From the NCBI GenBank assembly GCA_026008535.1, contig BRKX01000014.1, forward strand, positions 43,034,506 through 43,098,505: a DNA stretch of 64,000 bases. The letters are read 5' to 3'. The notes beneath the pieces are model-generated. The model worked only from the letters and a program-made list of their open reading frames with translations. It did no database searches and was not told where the DNA came from. Shown piece after piece: positions 1-10,910 of this stretch. The stretch comes from Perilla frutescens (lineage: Eukaryota; Streptophyta; Magnoliopsida; Lamiales; Lamiaceae). The position numbers and the translations under genes are program-made. Each line of letters starts with the position of its first letter. Position 1 is the first letter of the stretch.

Positions 1-802
1 TAGGATGATTAGAACAATGATAAAAATAATCTACTGTTTACTATGGTGGATTATATATGGATATAATTGAAGTTTACAAAATTACCCTTTTATCATCAAA
101 ACTTGAAACTTGTTCGCAAATAAATTAAAAAAAATATATTGAATGTACCACTTATATTTTCTATTCAAATAAGTGACTTGAAGAAAAAAAAATGTAACAT
201 TTTTTTTTTTTAAAAAGTAAATTAATTTAGATATTCTTCTTTTCTTGAAAAAAAAAATCCTTAAATAAGTGGTTACTACTTGTATGCATTTTAAGATTGT
301 ACTTTACATATTTTTACCTAACTATAATATTCATAAAATCAAATAGAAAAAAATACCATGCGATATTATTTTTATACACTATACTATTTAATATATATAT
401 ATAGATATAGATATATATGCGTATATATCTTTTAATTTGGGATGACCTTCAATTCCTTACAAACATAGTCCATCTTCGAATAAAAAAATTCAATGCAATT
501 GATTCAAATAAAGCAATATTGTCTAAAAAAAATATATCTAAAAAAAATTAAGCACCATCTCTGCAAATTAAAACACAAAAACATGCTCTGCAGCAACCAA
601 CCAACAAGACTAGAACATAAAAACACAAAAATTAAAACAGAGCATCAATCAACAAGAGAAGTGCACACAAAACACAATTCTTGAATTCTGCAAATCTTGT
701 AATTCAAGAAACGTGGCTGAATATTCTAAGATCAGTTGAGCACAACAGAGCTCTGCAACTAGTGTCTAATTTTTACCATGATTTCAGTATCTGGCTATCT
801 GC

Positions 803-1801
803 TCAGATATCATCATGTATCAATTGATGGACCATCTCTATCTTTGCTTCGTCTGGGAGGCTGAAGAACAAGTCAAGTTCCTTGCTGTTATTAACCAGTT
901 TCTTTGCGACATGTACCTTGTCAGCTACAGATAAATGTCGTATTACCCCAAGTGCCTCATAAACTGATTTCCTTTGAGTCTGCAAATCATAGTCAACACC
1001 CATTTTCTTCGTCAAGTCACTCAAGCCGGATTTTGTTTCTTCACAAAAAGCTCTCATCAACTCGACAAGTTTTTCACCAGTCGAATCAATTGACCTTTTT
1101 CTTTTGGATTTTGATTTCTTCCCAGTAGAACTACTTGCAGGTTGGCAAACTGATACGAAGTCATTTTCTTCCTCAGGCATCACATCATTCATATTTCCTT
1201 CAAATTCAACATTATTCACATCCAGCTGATCTTTGTCTGCACTACTAAAATCTTCAGCATTCTCCCCAGTTGCTCTATCCTTGCCAAAAATTTCACACCA
1301 ATGATGATAGTGTGACCAAGTTTTGTATCTCATAGTTCGTGCAAAATGATCAATCTGCATTTTCATAGAGAAAATAAAAAAATTAATAAGATGAATCAAA
1401 AGGCAAAACAATATTAAGAGTGTTATCAATCAAAATACTTTAACATGCTCTTTCCAAATGCTTTCATTCTCCACAGTAAACATTTTAGTTTCATCATTCC
1501 AACCAAAGCCTCTTCGTCCAAGCATGAAAGATAGACTGCTATAACATTTTTTCCAAACATGCATTTTAAAGTTCACATGAGGTTCCGCACGAAGATCACT
1601 ACTAGGAAATGCTTTCAAAAGTTCTTTCTCAAGACAAATCAAGTAACCTGTCCTAAAACCATTTTCACATTTCCATCCTGAAACAACTAAATCTTTCAAA
1701 GCATTAATCAATGCCTCTTCCTCTTGAAAGTTCCATATACGACGTCTATTATCAGCCTTCTGATTTTTTGTAGAAACCTTACTAGAGTTTGCACCCTCCA
1801 T
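803..1801 (-). CDS. Harbinger ORF1: Myb/SANT-like DNA-binding protein
   Basis: There are two exons on the minus strand, 1801-1439 and 1354-803, joined at AAA|GT...AG|ATT in phase 0; together they give about 304 residues. Exon 1 carries the Myb/SANT-like domain (residues ~18-121): W in RRIWNFQEEEAL, then a conserved WKCENGFRTGYL and FGWNDET. Exon 2 continues it with the WCEIFGKDRATGE block typical of the plant Myb_DNA-bind_3 family. A basic stretch (GKKSKSKRKR) may be a nuclear localisation signal, and the C-terminal third is a helical conserved tail. In this superfamily the protein binds the transposon ends and helps bring the transposase to the nucleus. The start is the first ATG of exon 1. 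Without splicing the frame closes just after the donor, which supports the intron. No inactivating lesion is visible. Confidence 0.85.
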
Positions 1802-1995
1802 ATTTCCCTACAAAACAACGGTTAGTATGCATATTTAATTCATTTGCACATATCATAATTTCAAATTAGATATATTCATGCACAACTAGACAACAAATAC
1901 ATATTTTCTGGGATAAAAATGTACTTAATAAGCAATGATAACCAATAAAGTATACTTCAATTAATTCCTAACATCATCAATGTTTGGGGAAAAAA
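1802..1995. other. spacer between the two Harbinger genes
   Basis: This AT-rich spacer of about 190 bp lies between the start of the Myb-like gene and the end of the transposase gene. Both genes run on the minus strand. I see no motif beyond AT-rich sequence that could serve as polyadenylation or promoter signals. Confidence 0.4.
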
Positions 1996-3329
1996 CTAGC
2001 TACATCCTCTCCATTCGTTATACATAGATGCTGCTAAGTTATCTCTCCAAGATGTCCACTGTGTACTACTCTCAATAACATCAACATAGTCTTCTTGATG
2101 AGGGTCACCAAACTCAGGAACTTCATTTTCAATCGGGTCAATTTCCATGACATTTCTAATAAAGTTATGAACTAGACAACAAGCCAATATAATACGATTT
2201 TGAACTTTGATGGGGTAAAATGAAGCACTTCTAAGGATACCCCATCGACCTTTCAATAACCCAAATGATCTTTCAATCACATTTTGAGCTCGTGAATGCT
2301 TCATATTGTAGAATTCTTCTTTATTTCGAGGAATAGATGTCCCTTCTCCCCAATCATTCAAGTGGTACCTCACTCCTCTGTACGAAGTCAAAAAGCCTTC
2401 ACTATTGGTATAACCATTGTCACACAAATAATAATTTCCTGCCAACAATATTAACAAAAGAGTACTAATAGAACAATATTTAATAATATGGTTAACATCA
2501 ACATAATAATATAATATTACCTCTTGGGACTCGCAAGCCATTTTCGCGTGTAACGGCATCTCGTAAAACTCTTGAATCTGCAGCACTTCCTTCCCAACCA
2601 CTCAACACATAGATAAATTTCATATCTTGATTACACACTGCTAGCACATTAACAGTGGTTTGGCCTTTTCTATTGCGATAACGAGCCCTATTCTCTTTAA
2701 GGGCAGTAACATCAATATATGTTCCATCTAAAGCCCCCAAACATCCCTACAAATTAATTGATAATGAAAATATAAATAAATAATAGTGATGGAAAAACAT
2801 ATTTCTAAAACCATAATGCCATGCAAAGATAGCATACCTTGAACCATTTCCACCTATCGTTTGAACAATCTTCAGTTACTGATTCGGGTTGTGCAAGTAG
2901 TACTGGGTGAAGTCTTATCACATAATTGAATACTGCATGAAAATTCTTACTAACTGTTCGTCCAGATCTTTTGTAATTATGTTTTACTATGCGATTTTTT
3001 GTATGGTGCCCAAGTATTGCTAGAAACATTGCTACTTGTTCATGTATGCTAACATTTTGATTAGCCTGTAGGCCACCTGAATGTTGAAGTAGATAGCATA
3101 AACGAACAAATGCATCCCTACTCATCCTCAAGTTATTAATACCAGTAACGTCATCTACAGCAATAATCTCATGTAAATGCTCTACTTGTTTTGGGATTTT
3201 ATGTTTCAGACTATAATGTTCACGAATGGGTGGACGAGACTCATTGGAAGTTAGACGTCTATGATTGATAAAATATTGTAACACAAATGCAAAAACTGTA
3301 GCAGAGTCACTCATCATCTTTCGGACCAT
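1996..3329 (-). CDS. PIF/Harbinger DDE transposase
   Basis: There are three exons on the minus strand: 3329-2838, 2746-2521 and 2438-1996. All junctions are GT/AG and restore one frame of about 386 residues. The catalytic triad is visible: D171 in GALDGTYID, D246 in LCDNGYTN and E295 in VIERSFGLLKGRWG, with 48 residues between the last two, as is normal for Harbinger nucleases (DDE_Tnp_4). The N-terminal part has a helix-rich region, including HTKNRIVKHNYKRSGRTVS, that fits the DNA-binding segment. The protein would cut and rejoin the element at TAA/TTA targets together with the Myb-like partner. The frame stays open upstream of 3329 to about 3440 without an ATG, so an extra 5' exon is possible; 3329 is the first in-frame ATG. 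No stop or frameshift remains after splicing, so the gene may be functional. Confidence 0.88.
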
Positions 3330-3401
3330 TATAAGAACATCTCGTTTTCTCAATTCAACATCTATCCTATATAAATTTAATTTTGTTAGAACTTGATCCA
3401 A

Positions 3402-4554
3402 TGGAATAAGATAAATATTAACAAATATATGCCATATTTATAGAGCAAAGAAAATCACATAAGAAAGATAATTAGACTAAATAAACATAAATAAAAAGAA
3501 AATATAAGAAACCACTAACCTCAATAGCAAAGTTGATCGAGTAAGTTCATACACACACACACACACATATGGAGATGGTGAAACTTGTATACAATATTGA
3601 TATTCCCATTTACTTACAATTCTATATATTACATTTTTTTTGAGAGCTAAGGTGGGTAACATTTGTTAACAGCTCAGCAAAATGTAATTTACCAATCTAT
3701 TCTTTACCTCTGCTTTATTAATAGTGAATTCGATCTTTGTCTCAAAATTAAAGTTGTGTATATATGCATACATTTCTCACAGTCACGAAGACATTTCTCA
3801 CACATTAACAATGCTTATATATGAAGTCGATCACAGCAACAATACCCAAATCTTTCCATGCCCTGGCTGAGCCAAAAACTTATGAAAAAAAAAAACAGAA
3901 CCTAAAAACTAAAACTAAAAATAAAAATAGAGAATGGAAGAACGACGGTGAGTGCTATAGATTGAGAAGCTTAGGGGAAGAGACATTCAATAATCCTCCA
4001 AATTAATGGCATAAACTATATATATCAAGTTCAAAAATTTCATGAAACACAAACCCACCAACTATCTATGCATATGCAATCAACATAGATGAATCAACTG
4101 GGTAAAAATTAAAAGAAATTGTTGGGTAAAAAAAAAATTCAGAACGAAATCATTACGGAAAAAAAAAATAGAAAATTAATCAATTGAAATTGTATCAAAT
4201 CGAAATTTACCTTTCGAAACGCGAGAAAGAGAGCTGGCTTCGATCTATCATAAACCACAACAGGTAGCAGATTAAAAAAATTCTAGATGGATCTTCATTC
4301 CTCCGCTGCGATTTTGGGTGAAGATTTTCTCAGTCTCTCTCTCTTCTCCCTCTCTCGTTCTCAATTAGGGCGTAGAAGATGAGGGCAACAGTTTTTGTGT
4401 TTTCATGAAAGTTGAGGATATATTGGTCTTTTCAGTAATATTTATTAATACTAATTAGAAGGATTTCTCCAATCAGGACCTATTCTGCCGGATTTAAATC
4501 CATTAAATAATCCCAAATTTTCGAAATAATCCCGGGCTTGGGGATATCTGATTT
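3402..4554 (-). other. Harbinger 5' noncoding region
   Basis: This is the upstream (minus-strand) region of the transposase, AT-rich and without a credible gene. It holds an AC/GT microsatellite at about 3549-3568 and a CT-rich tract at about 4330-4357 that may lie in the 5' UTR. On the minus strand a GGTAAATTTC sequence near 4205-4214 could be the donor of a 5' UTR intron that ends near exon 1. That intron is inference. Short reading frames here are low-complexity. Confidence 0.5.
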
Positions 4555-4635
4555 TTTCCATCCTTCAAAGTAAACAGTAGATTAGCCTGTACTATTTTTA
4601 TCTATCAAGGCTAATCAATCAAAGTAAACACCCCC
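4555..4635. repeat. Harbinger right terminal inverted repeat
   Basis: The reverse complement of this segment reads GGGGGTGTTTACTTTG, followed by a gattgattag stretch and then AATCTACTGTTTACT. The same blocks, in the same order, appear at positions 1-45 (gatgattag, gataaaaata, atctactgtttact). The left copy lacks a short gtacaggct stretch. A TAA trinucleotide follows at 4636. Confidence 0.85.
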
Positions 4636-4638
4636 TAA

Positions 4639-5620
4639 GGATAAGGTTTGAAGATTTGATCCACTTCAAAATCTTCCAAAACCTATCCAAAATTAAATTC
4701 TTATCACAATTGGATTTTGATAATTATTTGTATATATCCAAAAAAATACCTTATCCAAATTTTAATCATGATTTTCGAAAATAACTAGAATAATAAATCT
4801 GAAAATTTGATCCACATCAAATTCTTCCAAATTTAAAATTCAATTTTCAAATTTATCTAGATTAAAACTAGGCAAATTAAGATATACATCAAATCTAAAT
4901 CCAACAACCATAATTTTCGTCCCCAACTAATAAATCTGGAAATTTGATTTTTATCAAAATCTTATCCAAATTATTTTATTAATATCGAAAATTACATAAA
5001 ATGAACATATTTGGAAATTTTGACATTAATCAAAAAACCATTCCAAATAAAATACATAAGTTTCAAAATACCAAGAATAATAAATCTGGAAATTATGATC
5101 CACTTCAAAAATTACCAAATTTAAAATTCTATTTTCAAACTTATCTAGATTAGAAATAAGTAACCTAAGATATACATCAAAGATTACCTAATCTTTTTCT
5201 AATCAACAAATTTTTCGAAACATATCCAAATCAAATTAGGAAATCTTGATCTTGATCAAAAATCCATCCAAATTTGATCCTAGTTCATCGAAAATTTAAA
5301 CACAAAATTAGGGATTTAATTAACTACAATTTTTTGAAAAAATTGTACTTCAAAATTTTCGAACCCTATGAGAAATAAATCTGGAAATTTGAAGAACATC
5401 AAATATCATTCCAAATCTACATTGATAGTGGGCGAAAATTTCAACCTATTTAAAACTAGAATTTTCGATTTTTACATCAAAATTCTTCCAAGTTTTGAAT
5501 ACCATAAAATCGAAATACATAGCCAATTAAATCTGAAAATTTAAACACCATAAATTTATCATCAAATTTAATCATGCAATTCGAAATCATGCCCGGATTA
5601 ATACTAGAACAGTGCCAAAA
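4639..5620 (-). repeat. copia element A leader of degenerate repeats
   Basis: This is the 5' untranslated leader of a minus-strand copia element, read outward from its primer-binding site at 5621-5635. It has no coding capacity. It consists of diverged copies of a unit of the type AATAAATCTGGAAATTTGAT, then CATCAAAATTCTTCCAAATT, seen near 4650, 4793, 4927, 5082, 5369 and 5520. Two longer copies, starting near 4790 and 5080, also share a TATCTAGATTA block and an AAGATATACATCAAA block about 290 bp apart. The gag gene would lie beyond the Harbinger insertion, outside the window. Confidence 0.6.
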
Positions 5621-5635
5621 CCCGCTCTGATACCA
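5621..5635 (-). other. copia element A primer-binding site
   Basis: The minus strand reads TGGTATCAGAGCGGG two bases after the end of the LTR. This is complementary to the 3' end of initiator tRNA-Met, the usual primer of plant copia elements. It shows that the neighbouring LTR is a 5' LTR and that the element runs leftward. Confidence 0.9.
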
Positions 5636-5637
5636 GT

Positions 5638-7045
5638 TGTTGGGGATTTTTTCGAAATAAACCACCGCAGGATCATTTGGTTGTTCTATTTATGTCACAT
5701 GCATGTTTATCACGTCAAGCACAAAACCATGCAAAACGAATCTAACGAAGTGGAATACATAGATTCGAATTACTTCTAATTGTCAGACAGTCTGAGGACA
5801 AGATTACAGGACTAATCTTGCTGTTGAATGAACACAGAAACATGCACCACTTATGTCAACAAAATTGGCCACCACAGTATTCTACTCTAAGATCTTCTGT
5901 TGTATTCCCGGACTGTATCTAGATTCAGAGTGGGCTGAAATCTACTAGATAGAGTTGTGAAATCTGTGGATAACTTTGAGAGACAAAGAGAGGCTGAATT
6001 ATAATGCTGTAAATTTCGCCCCCCCTTCACCTATATATAGGGAGGTGGGCGAAATTTCCATCTCCAAACACTACTGGGTTTGGGCTTCTATCTCAAGTTC
6101 AATATCCAGTCCACTATCAGTCACTTGGGCTACAACAGGGATCTAGAAGAATATTAAATTTTCCACTAATTTATTTAATATCCAATATTCAATAAACTTA
6201 GGATATAATTAAATAAATTAAGTTTTACTTTTATTCCACTAAAGAAGTAAAACTGACCTACCAATTTAATACATATTTATGAATATGCTTTCTCTTTTAG
6301 TCCAGCCATTCCCCGTGTTTAAGATATAATGTTCATTAATTAATTATGTCAGCCTCTGACAGCTATAATTAGTTAACATCTAAAACCTTGAGTAGTACCA
6401 CACAAGCTTTACTCATGTACGGAATAAATTCCACGTGTAGGGTTTCAACATGAACTTGTGTTTCCTCAAGAGAACATATCATCAACCTGGCGCACCAGTA
6501 CACGGTGCTCATGCATACTGCTCGAGACATCATGTATACATTGTTATTACCCAAGATATCCAATTCGATCTACGAAAAGATCTCACCCATTGATAAATCA
6601 AAGTAACAAACAATGCACACATATGTTCGTCAATATCACATGAGTTCAGATGCCAAACTCTGTGGATCTTTATTCTCTCAGTAACTGGGTCAGAGACAGA
6701 GAATAGTATCCTATCGTGATCCTCCTCAATACGGTAACGAGTGTACTAGAATAATCAGTTAGTCAAGATAAACTAACTTGTCAGATTATTCTACGGTGTA
6801 CCGATGGTGTGTTGAAGACCATATAAGCCGTGAGCTATTTAATACATTACAAGGTTCTAATGATATGATCTTACCGTGTGACTCCCCTCACCATATCATC
6901 TGCAATGTAAGTATATGAAACATTGCATAAAACAATTATAGAACATAATCTAAATGCAAACAGTGACTGCAATAACTTTCATTTCATATCATCATATCAT
7001 CAGAAAAGTATACAAAGACAAGTCTTCCAGTATACAAAACTGACA
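5638..7045 (-). repeat. copia LTR A (5' LTR), 1408 bp
   Basis: The LTR starts TGTTGGGG and ends CTGACA on the plus strand, with the primer-binding site adjacent on the left. It is homologous to LTR B (31960-33412) and to the partial LTR D (from 54042): all share GTATTCCCGGACTGTAT-like and CTACTAGATAG-like blocks and an end reading GTATACAAAAC. It truncates the 3' LTR of the Athila element, which resumes at 7046 (taaagtaaactccccgacag) and matches the other Athila LTR at about 22460. Confidence 0.85.
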
Positions 7046-7617
7046 TAAAGTAAACTCCCCGACAGGCCGGGGATCTTCAGCCTGATTCGTAGCTGCCATG
7101 CCCAAAGTTTTCCATATCTGGTAGATTCTTCCCTTATTTAAAAGGTCCTGAGTCGCAGATTCTGTACTCACCGTGCCCTAGCAGCGCCAACATGCAACTT
7201 TTCTTGTAGAGCCGAGCATCCTTCTGGAAGCGTCAACTTGCTTTCCACGGCTCCTCTTTCCTTTGGCAGCTAGGGTGCGTTGCTCTTGCTATAGCTGGCA
7301 TTTGTTTCCTTTGTGCCCAATCTCATTTCCTTCTCCTCTCAATCACTCTGGGGTTGTTGTGGGCACGATCACAAACTTCTCCTCAATTTTTGCTGGAATG
7401 GTGGGTGATTTCCGCCATGCTTGAAAGAGAGTTTTTCGCTGAGAATTTGTTGCTCATCTTGTTATCATTGGCATCATAATGCCCTCCAGAAGTGATTCTC
7501 CTGCCTCCTACTGCCCCTTGTGCCCATTCTGGCTCTTTCCAACTTAAAAAACACAAAAAACAAAGGACAAAAGAATAAGAAAAAGACATAAAAACACGAG
7601 AGAATTTGGACTTGTCA
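7046..7617 (-). repeat. Athila 1 3' LTR, truncated
   Basis: This piece matches about 22455-23030 base for base with scattered differences: shared blocks include TAAAGTAAACTCCCCGACAG and GAGAGAATTTGGACTTGTCA. The distal part is missing because copia A inserted here. On the minus strand it begins TGACAAGTCC directly after the polypurine tract. Confidence 0.88.
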
Positions 7618-7631
7618 CACCCACCCACTTT
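7618..7631 (-). other. Athila 1 polypurine tract
   Basis: The minus strand reads AAAGTGGGTGGGTG immediately before the 3' LTR start TGACAAG. This is the expected place and composition of the plus-strand primer for reverse transcription. Similar AAAGTGGGTGTG copies occur in the hairpins at 11290-11530. Confidence 0.8.
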
Positions 7632-8372
7632 AGTCATACTTGCCGTTAAGTATGTGGGTACCACATGCCCAAAAGAAAAAACAGAAAACAAAAGGAGGAA
7701 AAGACAGACTCAAGACAAAGACACGACAAATCAAGCATGTAAAAGTAAATCCCTTACGGGCACAAAGACCTAGGTACCTGATCACACTCAGCAACATATA
7801 AATAGTAAAAACATACTTAATGCCCACTGTAAATCAAAATTACTAAGTTATTGGTTCTCCCATGCCTTCCTCACTCAAGTGTTTTGGCTAAGTGTTTATG
7901 CTTAAGGAAAGATATAATTTAACTGATGGTCACTATAGACTTGCAATTGCTCTTGTTCCTCCACCACTGTTGGTATAATGTGCATACCTATGCTAAGGTC
8001 TTCAAAGGTTGTAATGGGGCTACAGGTTTAAGGTAGGAAATATTTAGATCTGGCTCATTTTTAATCAAATTTTCCCTTTGGGAGACTTCTGTTGACTCAT
8101 ACTGGCCTTTGCCACCGTGCCCATTTTATTAAGCACATGTCCCAAATTTTTTATTTGGGCATTTTGTACTTTTATTTTCTTGGGGTTTCTTTTTCATCAT
8201 TTTTTTTCTTTTTTTTATTTCGACCCATTTTTTTCTTTTTCTTTTCCTTCTTTTGGCATTTCATGCCTTATAACACACCAGATTTATCCTCTCCTCATGC
8301 CCATGGTCTTTTTTTTTGTGGTTTTCAAGAAAGAACATGACCAGGGCTTAATTTATTTTGGCTCAAATAAGG
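7632..8372 (-). other. Athila 1 3' untranslated region, distal part
   Basis: This is noncoding sequence of Athila 1. From about 7935 it matches the Athila 2 fragment from 34408 (for example GCAATTGCTCTTGTTCCTCC). It includes a T-rich tract near 8180-8250. The match resumes at 10911 after solo LTR C1, so the two parts were once contiguous. Confidence 0.7.
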
Positions 8373-9079
8373 TGTAACAACCCGAATTTTCAGAATATGA
8401 TTAAGTAATTCTTAATTTTAATTAGGAAATATTAAAAGGAATTTTGAGCATAATTAAGATGTTTCGGTTCTAAGCCGCGATTTTAGGATTTATTTTTCGT
8501 AAAATCATCTTTTTGAGAATTTTGATCCGAGCTCAATTATAGCCGATTTTGGTCATGTTTGAAAGGTGTTGACCCAAGGAGCATGTCGGTGCTTTCGGAT
8601 TTTGAATCGGAAGTCGTTTGAGTTCCCGGTGATTTAAAACGCGTTTAAAGAAGATATGAATAGTGTTTTTCCGTAGGAGCGCGTTCGTTAGAAATTTACG
8701 AAATCTCGTGTGTTGACCCGAGCTTTGTCCTTTCAAGCCTATCTTATAGGAAATTTCTCAAAGAATCCGTTGGTGTTCCCAGATTTTCATTCTGAGGTCA
8801 ATTGAACGCTCGGGAATTTTATTTGTCCCTTGTGTGGAATAGTAACTTTATTTTTGAAAAGATGATCTTTTCTCGTTTTCCTTGAAGATGACTCGTTCTT
8901 TATCCCGAGTCAAGTTGCTTCAATAGTACTCAAGCCAACGAACCTTCTGGTATTTTCGGATTTTATGTCTGAGATCATTTGGACCTCGACATCGAATAAA
9001 GTGCCTTTAACCGAACCCGATATTTTTAAAGCAGTGCTGTTGCATTGAAGAAGCTTCTCGAAGAAGCTTGGATTTCCCC

Positions 9080-9089
9080 TATAAATAGA
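9080..9089 (+). promoter_or_regulatory. TATA box of solo LTR C1
   Basis: CTATAAATAG lies in the middle of the LTR and is conserved in position and flank (..CC before, GGAG after) in the other family members. It is the likely U3 promoter of the element. Confidence 0.65.
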
Positions 9090-9224
9090 GGAGCCCCTCC
9101 CCTTCATCCTTGCTCATTTTCATTTCTCAACCTCCATTTCTAAAGTCGAGCGAGGAGTGCTCTTCGTGAGCGCACCTCCGAGACGAGTAGTTTTTGTTCG
9201 GCGAGTCGAGCGTGGAGGAGTGGA

Positions 9225-9415
9225 GGAGGAGTTTCCGCCGTCGGAAATCGCCCAGGTGGTGCGGTCGCGGAGGATCCTACGGTCGCAGGGGCTTCCGCGG
9301 TCGCGGGAGTGCCCTCTCGGCCAGGGTGGTGCGCGGGCGCGCGGAGATGCGCGAGCGCGGGGATTCCGCGGGCGCGGGGTCCGCGAGGGCGCGGGGCTGC
9401 TGCGGCAGCTCCGAC
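9225..9415 (+). repeat. G+C-rich word block in C1
   Basis: This stretch is built from imperfect repeats of words such as GGCGCGGGG, TCCGCGG and GCGCGCGGAG, far above the G+C of the flanks. It sits between the TATA box and the conserved GGAGGCCATAACTTT motif. The arginine- and alanine-rich reading frames across it are by-products of composition, not genes. Confidence 0.7.
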
Positions 9416-10910
9416 ACGTTTTCATGTGGAGGCCATAACTTTCGCCTCGGTTGGAGTTATGAGGCGCATGAGTACTCAAATCGAAGCTCTTTCGATGATC
9501 TACAAGGTAACAGTGGCCGATTGTCCGGAATCGAGATCAGTCAAATCAGATTTTCCGTCCCCTTTTGTGGTAATTTCAGGTGCCTTAATCTTTTAAATTC
9601 TCGTGTTTTAAGTTATAGTTAAGGGTCAAGGGTTTAGATATCGTTTCGATGTGTTATTAGGAGCTCGAATAAGGATTCAAGTTGTTGATCGACTTTCATA
9701 AAGATGAGGTGAACCCCGAGGAGGCCCGATGAAGGATTTTCGGCTCGTTGCTTTGTCTACGCGCTTGTCATCAAAATGCTCATCATCGAGGTGGGTGGTT
9801 CTAAACTAAGTATAAGGTTTGAGCTATTAAGCTCTAGAAGCATGTTAAGGAAAGGAAAATATCCAATTAAAATATTTTATGCTCTGCCTGTTTAGTCTCT
9901 GTACAAGGAAAGGAAGGGAATAAAGGAAGTTATATGCATGATTATGTTGAATTGTTATTTGAGTTAGATAAAGTAAAGGAAGTTAGTATAAGTTAAGTGA
10001 GCTCTTAAGTATGTTTAGATATGCTAGAATTGTTTATATACAATTTATGCTAGCACGAAGTGTTTAGAATTACTTTATTTGTAATCGATGTTTTTCCGTG
10101 TTCATTTCATCGTATTTGAATGTTTATGCTTTGTTAAAAGCTCGTATAGTTAAGGATTAAGGATTAATGATTGCCTTGTTAGTGTAGCGTTAAATCCCTT
10201 ATAGGCCGAGATCATGCTCAATTTAAGAATTAGCCTTAGACGATTGCTCTAGGTTTGGTATTGCTAACTAAGTCAAGTAAGTAAAGAAGGTTAAGGTTAA
10301 GTAAGGAAGGAGGTTAATGAAGGATATAGCTTCTGTTGTAAGCACGTTGTCAAGCTCAAAGAACAGTTTAATGATTCCGAGTTATTTGAATAGTCATACC
10401 TATTGAGCATTCTGGTATCTATTCATCTTCAGTTGACTTGTGAATAAGTCTTTCATGCTTGTTATTATTGTTCGCCTACGAAGAGGCTTTTCCTTTCAAG
10501 CATGATTCTGTTCATTCAAGTTAAGTTTTGAGTTAGTTTCTTGTTTGGTCCTATGAATGGGACAGTATGATTTATTTGACTCCGACCTTTTTATGGGTCT
10601 TAGCCATTGTGGCTTTTGAGGAAGTCTTGTTTAGTTATAAAGTCAAATTCCTATATGTTTGTCTTTGGATTCTGTTTAAATTTCGGTTGGCCTATGATTT
10701 GGCATCCCGTTGACTCGATTGAATCCTTTGACCCCTTTGATTCATTAAAGATGATAGTCCTTCCAAGTCATGAAGTTAAGTTGCCTAAGTTATGAGGCGC
10801 TAACTTAGTTTAATTCTAAAAAAACCCCCCTGGATTTCTGATTAATCTACCTATTCTTCGGCTTTTACGCCCAACAACCCCGTCCCTATTCTCGGGACCG
10901 GGCTGTTACA

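Larger units (their letters stand above)
1..4635 (-). mobile_element. PIF/Harbinger DNA transposon, nearly complete
   Basis: The right end (4555-4635) is the reverse complement of the first ~57 bases of the window, with small indels, so both terminal inverted repeats are visible; the outermost dozen or so bases of the left end lie just outside. The right terminus ends in CCCCC preceded by AAGTAAACA, as is usual for plant Harbinger ends, and is followed by TAA (4636-4638), the expected 3 bp target duplication. Inside are the two genes typical of the superfamily, a Myb/SANT-like DNA-binding protein and a DDE transposase, both on the minus strand with clean introns. The host DNA on the right is a copia leader, so this insertion is younger than that copia element. 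It may be autonomous. Confidence 0.9.
8373..10910 (+). repeat. solo LTR C1 of the long-LTR family, 2538 bp
   Basis: It begins TGTAACAACCCG and ends CGGGCTGTTACA, with no internal region. The uninterrupted site is seen in Athila 2 near 34835 (GCTCAAACAGGGCTGC). The flanks are TAAGG on the left and CAGGG on the right, explained as one CAGGG duplication whose left copy lost C and G by transition. It carries a TATA box at 9080 and a G+C-rich word block at about 9225-9415, followed by the family motif GGAGGCCATAACTTT. The 5' end is closest to that of C5 (minus strand). Confidence 0.88.

Noticed and set aside
493..684. Short plus-strand frame near the left end
   Set aside because: Lysine- and histidine-rich product of AT-rich Harbinger terminal sequence with no codon structure or homology.
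9120..9622. Overlapping arginine- and proline-rich reading frames on both strands
   Set aside because: They lie across the G+C-rich block of solo LTR C1; lack of stops is due to composition, and all frames are open. The same holds for 17032-17579, 37917-38523 and 62186-62592.
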